Part shown: in pieces, positions 6,596 through 9,193 of the stretch | Numbering within the stretch: position 1 is the first letter of the stretch | Layout of the letters: each line of letters begins with the position of its first letter | Assembly: GCA_016210785.1 (NCBI GenBank) | Contig: JACQTN010000042.1 | Coordinates: 1-9,193, forward strand | Direction: 5' to 3' | Length of the DNA: 9,193 bases | Source: Armatimonadota bacterium | GTDB taxonomy: Bacteria; Sysuimicrobiota; Sysuimicrobiia; Sysuimicrobiales; JACQTN01 | Program-made: the position numbers and the translations under genes | Notes under the pieces: model-generated | The model's database searches: none | The model's input: the letters and a program-made list of their open reading frames with translations, nothing else | What the model was told of the DNA's origin: nothing

Positions 6596-6603
6596 CGATC
6601 TGA

Positions 6604-7242
6604 GTGGCACTCGTGCGTAGAGAGGGTCCCACGTTTCAGGACATGCACGATGAAGAACTGGTGGAGTGGGCGAAACGCGGCGACGACCGCGCCGCGGAGT
6701 TCCTGATCAACAAATACCGCAACTTCGTCAGGGTCAAGGCCAAGGCGTACTTCCTGATCGGCGCCGACCGCGAGGACATCATCCAGGAGGGCATGATCGG
6801 CCTGTACAAGGCCATCCGCGACTTCCGCCGCGACAAGCTCAGCAGTTTCCGGGCCTTCGCCGAGCTGTGCATCACCCGCCAGATCATCACCGCCATCAAG
6901 ACGGCTACCCGGCAGAAGCACATCCCGCTCAACTCCTACATCTCGTTGAACAAGCCTATCTACGACGAGGACTCGGACCGCACTCTGCTCGACGTGATCT
7001 CCAGCATCAAGGTCAGCGACCCCGAGGAGCTGGTCATCAACCAGGAAGCCTCGGCGACCATGCGGGAGCGCATCCGCAAGAACCTCAGCGAGCTAGAGCA
7101 TCGGGTGCTGACCGCCTACCTGGAGGGGAAGTCCTATCAGGAGATGGCCAGCGAGTTGTGCCGGCACGTGAAGTCCATCGACAACGCCCTGCAGCGGGTC
7201 AAGCGCAAGCTGGAGCGAAACCTCGAAGAACGGGAAGACTAA
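6604..7242 (+). CDS. sigH: RNA polymerase sigma factor SigH (sigma-30 type)
   Basis: This alternative sigma-70-family factor directs RNA polymerase to transition-phase promoters and, in spore formers, to early sporulation promoters. The 212 residues compare with 218 in B. subtilis SigH. Region 2 (about 53-100) holds ADREDIIQEGMIGLYKAIRD and the DNA-melting helix ending AELCITRQII. Region 4 (about 160-207) shows LSELEHRVLTAYLEGKSYQE and a helix-turn-helix ending in NALQRVKRKLERN. Region 3 is missing, as usual for SigH. The IPLNSYISLNKP stretch at about 107-118 is typical of this group. GTG start with GGAGG 8 nt upstream. It has its own promoter within rlmB. Presence of SigH does not prove that the organism sporulates. 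yacP, normally just before sigH, is absent. Confidence 0.95.
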   Translation: MALVRREGPTFQDMHDEELVEWAKRGDDRAAEFLINKYRNFVRVKAKAYFLIGADREDIIQEGMIGLYKAIRDFRRDKLSSFRAFAELCITRQIITAIKTATRQKHIPLNSYISLNKPIYDEDSDRTLLDVISSIKVSDPEELVINQEASATMRERIRKNLSELEHRVLTAYLEGKSYQEMASELCRHVKSIDNALQRVKRKLERNLEERED

Positions 7243-7262
7243 ACGCGTCCAGCGCCGCAGGC

Positions 7263-7403
7263 ATGTTCCGCATCACGTGCCCCTCCTGCGCTTTTGTCTT
7301 CATGCTGCTCACGCCTGCCGATGACTCGGGCGTCATCTGTCCGCACTGCGGCGTGGTGTTCCAGCCGGAGGAAGAGGAGATCTACGATCCGGAGGACGAC
7401 TGA
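7263..7403 (+). CDS. 46-aa zinc-ribbon protein
   Basis: This short frame begins 20 nt after the sigH stop. Its sequence opens MFRITCPSC and contains a second pair, ICPHCGVVF. The four cysteines (C6, C9, C26, C29) form a classic rubredoxin-like or zinc-ribbon arrangement (CxxC-16-CxxC). The tail after residue 35 is strongly acidic (PEEEEIYDPEDD). Only a weak ribosome binding site (GCAGG, 7257-7261) precedes the ATG, so expression may depend on sigH translation. The conserved motif geometry, acidic tail and tight spacing argue for a real gene. Function is unknown. In Bacillota the next gene is usually rpmG (ribosomal protein L33, also small and often with CxxC pairs). This protein lacks the L33 pattern, so I do not call it rpmG. 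Confidence 0.72.
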   Translation: MFRITCPSCAFVFMLLTPADDSGVICPHCGVVFQPEEEEIYDPEDD

Positions 7404-7434
7404 CCGGCGTCGCGGTGACGGAATCCACAAACGC

Positions 7435-7468
7435 CGAGCGCCCCACCCGAACCCGGACGGGGCGCTCG
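7435..7468. terminator. 10-bp hairpin after the sigH zinc-ribbon unit
   Basis: CGAGCGCCCC (7435-7444) pairs with GGGGCGCTCG (7459-7468) around a 14-nt loop. It lies 31 nt after the zinc-ribbon stop in a gap between converging genes. There is no T-run on the plus strand; on the minus strand GCGTTTGT follows. A terminator, possibly acting in both directions, is the likeliest role. Confidence 0.6.
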
Positions 7469-7493
7469 ATACTTCCGGTGTCTGGGGCGCGCA

Positions 7494-7562
7494 GCAGCGC
7501 GTTTCCGAAACGCCCATGCTGCATCCATGCACAGGCCCGGCTCCGCCGAGGCCGAGCATCAC
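7494..7562. repeat. Dispersed intergenic repeat, copy B
   Basis: One end carries GCGTTTCCGAAACGC (7499-7513), a perfect 7-bp inverted repeat around a central C. GCAGC (7494-7498) and GCTGC (7518-7522) extend the stem after a 4-nt bulge. The other end, 7543-7562, matches 9174-9193 at 19 of 20 bases (minus strand begins GTGATGCTCGG). The left ends of B and C also match (GCSCGTYTCCGAAA and CATG), while the middles differ in length and sequence. No gene is supportable here. Confidence 0.55.
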
Positions 7563-7574
7563 CTGTGATCCGGA

Positions 7575-7624
7575 ACCCGCACCGTCGCGGGTGGGGGTTA
7601 TGGGGGCGACAAAGGGTCGCCCCC
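7575..7624. repeat. Two adjacent hairpins in the sigH-moaA gap
   Basis: ACCCGC (7575-7580) pairs with GCGGGT (7587-7592) around a 6-nt loop. GGGGGCGAC (7602-7610) pairs perfectly with GTCGCCCCC (7616-7624) around a 5-nt loop. The second is a stable 9-bp stem with no T-run on either side. These may belong to a larger structured RNA or to the terminator region of the converging genes. The strand of action is unknown. Confidence 0.5.
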
Positions 7625-7642
7625 GTCCAGACACATGATGCA

Positions 7643-7671
7643 GGATGGAATGGCGCAAAGCCATTCCATCC
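7643..7671 (-). terminator. 12-bp perfect hairpin just after moaA
   Basis: GGATGGAATGGC (7643-7654) and GCCATTCCATCC (7660-7671) form a perfect 12-bp stem with a 5-nt loop. It starts 12 nt past the moaA stop in the moaA direction, the usual place for a transcription terminator. A T-run is missing, so it may act as a Rho-assisted or RNA-stabilising structure. It is less GC-rich than its surroundings. Confidence 0.6.
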
Positions 7672-7683
7672 AACCTTAGCGGG

Positions 7684-8661
7684 CTAGCCTCCGATTTGCA
7701 GCATGATGCGCTGCTTGGGGATCAGGTTCTCCGCCAGCGCGTGCCCGAACGGACGCCGGAAGGCTGCCCGGGCAAACAGGGTCTTCATCTCCTCGTAGGT
7801 GGCGCCCTTCCGCAGGGGCGTCAACAGGTCCTCCTCATCGTCCCGCAGCAGGCACAGCCGTAGCTTCCCGTCGGCGGTGAGGCGCAGCCGGCCGCACTGC
7901 GCACAGAACGGCTGGCTGATGGAGCTGATGAAGCCGATGGTCCCCGGCGCGCCCGGGACCCGGTAGGTGCGGGCCGGGTCGTACCCCGACTCGTCGACTG
8001 GCGCGAGCGGCCCCAGCGTCTCCTCGATCCGTCCCCTGGTCTCGGCGGTGGGCACGTAGGCGGCCTGCTGGAAGTCCGCGATGCTGCCGAAGGGCATCAC
8101 CTCGATGAAGCGGACCTCCCACGGCCGCTCCAGCGTCAGGCGTGCCAGCGGCACCGTGTCCTCGTCGTTGAACCCGCGCACCACCACGCAGTTGATCTTG
8201 ATGGGGAGCAGGCCCGCCTCCTCCGCGGCCAGCAGGCCCTCCATCACGTCGTCCAGGTGCCCCAGGCGCGTGATGCGCTGGAACTTTCCGGCATCCAGGG
8301 TGTCCAGGCTGACGTTGAGCCGGTGCAGCCCGGCCTCCGCCAGCGGGCGGGCCAGGCGCCGCAGCAGGACGCCATTGGTGGTCATGGCCAGATCGCGGAT
8401 GCCAGGCACCGCGGCGACGGCCCGCACCAGGTCCACCAGGCCTGCGCGCACCGTGGGCTCGCCGCCGGTCAGCCGGATCTTCGTCACGCCCAGCTCCGCC
8501 GCCGCGCGCACGATCTGCAGGGTCTCGTCATCCTGCAGCAACTCGCGGGGCGGCCGGAACGCGACGCCGTCCGCGGGCATGCAGTAGACGCACCGCAGGT
8601 TGCAGCGGTCTGTGAGCGAGATGCGAAGGTCGCGGATCTCCCGTCCGTACTGGTCCTTCAT
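7684..8661 (-). CDS. moaA: GTP 3',8-cyclase MoaA
   Basis: MoaA is a radical-SAM enzyme that rearranges GTP to 3',8-cyclo-dihydro-GTP, the first step of molybdenum cofactor synthesis (with MoaC). The 325-aa length is normal. The N-terminal 4Fe-4S cluster motif is C20-xxx-C24-xx-C27 (CNLRCVYC), with the SAM-binding GGEP at 66-69 following RLT. The C-terminal second cluster motif is C253, C256 and C270 (FCAQCGRLR to RLC). The protein ends in GG (324-325), which is functionally important in the family. The ATG at 8661 has only a weak GGTGG site, but it aligns with the usual N-terminus. No other moa or mo genes are in the window, so it stands alone between sigH and a tRNA gene, transcribed against sigH. 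No molybdenum riboswitch is visible in its roughly 40-nt leader. Confidence 0.97.
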   Translation of the reverse strand: MKDQYGREIRDLRISLTDRCNLRCVYCMPADGVAFRPPRELLQDDETLQIVRAAAELGVTKIRLTGGEPTVRAGLVDLVRAVAAVPGIRDLAMTTNGVLLRRLARPLAEAGLHRLNVSLDTLDAGKFQRITRLGHLDDVMEGLLAAEEAGLLPIKINCVVVRGFNDEDTVPLARLTLERPWEVRFIEVMPFGSIADFQQAAYVPTAETRGRIEETLGPLAPVDESGYDPARTYRVPGAPGTIGFISSISQPFCAQCGRLRLTADGKLRLCLLRDDEEDLLTPLRKGATYEEMKTLFARAAFRRPFGHALAENLIPKQRIMLQIGG

Positions 8662-8708
8662 GCGTGCGCCACCGCCACGTCAGCCACCCTTACGCAACCC
8701 ATGACTTG

Positions 8709-8737
8709 ATTATAGCACGCGCGGCGCGGAGCGGGAA
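8709..8737 (-). promoter_or_regulatory. moaA promoter (extended -10)
   Basis: On the minus strand TATAAT (8714-8709) is preceded by TGC, giving an extended -10. The weak -35 TTCCCG (8737-8732) is 17 bases upstream. The layout (TTCCCGCT, GC-rich spacer, GTGCTATAAT, then CAAGT) closely mirrors the promoter at 2633-2662. It sits about 45 nt before the moaA start. Confidence 0.75.
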
Positions 8738-8781
8738 GCAGCGCGGGTAACCGCACTCACCACGGCGCGGTCGCCACTGCG

Positions 8782-8810
8782 CGTTGCCTGCCGGGCGTTT
8801 GCCAGGCGGG
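8782..8810. repeat. Tandem imperfect 14/15-bp duplication
   Basis: CGTTGCCTGCCGGG (8782-8795) is directly followed by CGTTTGCCAGGCGGG (8796-8810), a similar unit. Together they also contain GCCTG/CAGGC arms that can pair. The unit lies between the tRNA gene and the moaA promoter, an area (8738-8870) with no other supportable feature. It could be a chance pattern. Confidence 0.25.
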
Positions 8811-8870
8811 TGAACGAGGCGTCCCCGATCCGGGCGGGCCGCGACGGGAGTCCTGCTTTGAGCAAGACGC

Positions 8871-8945
8871 TGGAGCCGCCGAGGGGACTTGAACCCCTAA
8901 CCACCGGATTACAAATCCGGCGCTCTGCCGTTGAGCTACGGCGGC
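8871..8945 (-). tRNA. tRNA-Thr (anticodon UGU), CCA encoded
   Basis: The minus strand folds as a complete tRNA. Acceptor arms GCCGCCG (8945-8939) and CGGCGGC (8881-8875) form 7 perfect pairs. The D-stem is GCTC/GAGC with a GG-containing loop. The anticodon stem CCGGA/TCCGG has loop TTTGTAA, giving anticodon TGT, which reads threonine ACA and related codons. The T-stem is AGGGG/CCCCT with loop TTCAAGT. The discriminator base is T, and CCA is encoded in the genome (8873-8871). All stems are perfect, so the gene should be functional. It is transcribed toward moaA, from its own promoter. Confidence 0.97.
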
Positions 8946-8987
8946 TCGGGCGGAAGCCGCACGCGGCGGCCTGCCTGGGTCAACCGG

Positions 8988-9017
8988 ATTATAGCACCGG
9001 GGGAGCACGGCTCACAA
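8988..9017 (-). promoter_or_regulatory. tRNA-Thr promoter
   Basis: On the minus strand TTGTGA (9017-9012) and TATAAT (8993-8988) are 18 bases apart, with TGC before the -10 (extended -10). The distance to the mature tRNA 5' end (8945) leaves a leader of about 35 nt for processing. This is the third GTGCTATAAT box in the window. Confidence 0.8.
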
Positions 9018-9082
9018 GCGTGCGGGCGCGGCTGGAGTCCCGTGCCGCCGCGCCGATCCAGGCGATAGGCGCCTAGACTGGA

Positions 9083-9193
9083 GCCCGTCTCCGAAAGGTC
9101 ATGCGCGGGGCCGGCTTCCCACGATGTGTCGGTACCGGCGCTACGAGTTGAACGTCGCAGGATTGGGCTCGCGCCGCCGAGCCCGAGCATCAC
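9083..9193. repeat. Dispersed intergenic repeat, copy C (may continue past the window)
   Basis: GCCCGTCTCCGAAA then CATG (9083-9104) mirrors the left end of copy B. CCGCCGAGCCCGAGCATCAC (9174-9193) matches copy B at 19 of 20 bases. A hairpin GGGCTCG/CGAGCCC (9165-9171, 9178-9184) sits at the right end. The middle differs from copy B, including a CGGTACCG palindrome, and is longer (111 versus 66 nt). The sequence from 9018 to 9082, with a TAGGCGCCTA palindrome at 9066-9075, shows no gene. The window ends at the conserved edge, so the true end is uncertain. Confidence 0.5.

Noticed and set aside
7263..7403. rpmG (ribosomal protein L33) as the gene after sigH
   Set aside because: The cysteine pairs fit a zinc ribbon, but the basic L33 sequence pattern is absent and the tail is acidic.
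7239..7673. Minus-strand 144-codon frame across the sigH-moaA gap
   Set aside because: It crosses the opposite-strand zinc-ribbon gene and several hairpins and has no recognisable domain; its MLGLGGA peptide comes from the repeat.
8662..8708. Molybdenum cofactor riboswitch before moaA
   Set aside because: The leader from the predicted start is only about 40 nt, too short for that riboswitch, and shows no matching stems.
8810..9076. Plus-strand 88-codon frame over the tRNA-Thr gene
   Set aside because: The PRGLEPLTTGLQIRRS-type peptide is a well-known artefact of translating the complement of a tRNA gene.
1..9193. CRISPR array, prophage, insertion sequence or toxin-antitoxin system
   Set aside because: There is no regularly spaced repeat array, transposase or integrase, and no toxin-antitoxin pair; the PIN domain here belongs to a membrane-anchored PIN/TRAM protein, not a VapC toxin.

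Overview
The window is GC-rich (by eye about two thirds G+C) chromosomal DNA. It carries ordinary housekeeping genes in an order that resembles the Bacillota (Firmicutes) clpC-radA-disA-yacL-ispDF-gltX-cysES-mrnC-rlmB-yacP-sigH island. A SigH-type sigma factor, a YacL-type PIN/TRAM protein and a clostridial-type small cysteine protein all point to a deep-branching, high-GC member of Bacillota or a neighbouring Terrabacteria lineage. The sequence alone does not fix the phylum. I see no plasmid, phage, transposase or CRISPR feature and no obvious new multi-gene system. The less ordinary content lies in the intergenic DNA and in a few protein details.

Layout, left to right. Positions 1-493 hold the 3' end of clpC, followed by a strong hairpin and then radA (578-1975, +). 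The gap at 1976-2121 lies between converging genes and holds repeat-like sequence. A small minus-strand gene of unknown function (2122-2514) has a perfect-consensus promoter. Facing away from it is a second promoter that drives a plus-strand operon: PIN/TRAM membrane protein (2725-3831), small DUF6504-like protein (3828-4142), cysS (4151-5749) and rlmB (5751-6533). These four genes are overlapping or nearly abutting, which suggests translational coupling. sigH (6604-7242) has its own promoter buried in the end of rlmB, and a hairpin pairs with its ribosome binding site. A 46-codon zinc-ribbon gene (7263-7403) follows. The gap at 7404-7683 is packed with hairpins. moaA (7684-8661, -) and a tRNA-Thr(UGU) gene (8871-8945, -) have separate extended -10 promoters. 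The window ends in non-coding, repeat-like DNA.

How the genes relate: ClpC (protein quality control), RadA (recombination repair), CysRS and RlmB (translation), and SigH (transition-phase transcription) form the conserved core. Several genes usual in this island (disA, ispD, ispF, gltX, cysE, mrnC, yacP) are not present here. moaA (molybdenum cofactor) appears to be an independent unit.

The most interesting leads are: (1) a dispersed intergenic element with two conserved ends, one copy at 7497-7562 and one at 9083-9193, plus a related fragment beside radA; (2) a hairpin that can hide the sigH ribosome binding site; (3) a KMTRH sequence where CysRS normally has KMSKS; and (4) the tiny zinc-ribbon gene directly after sigH. 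All are readings by eye and need alignment or genome-wide searches.
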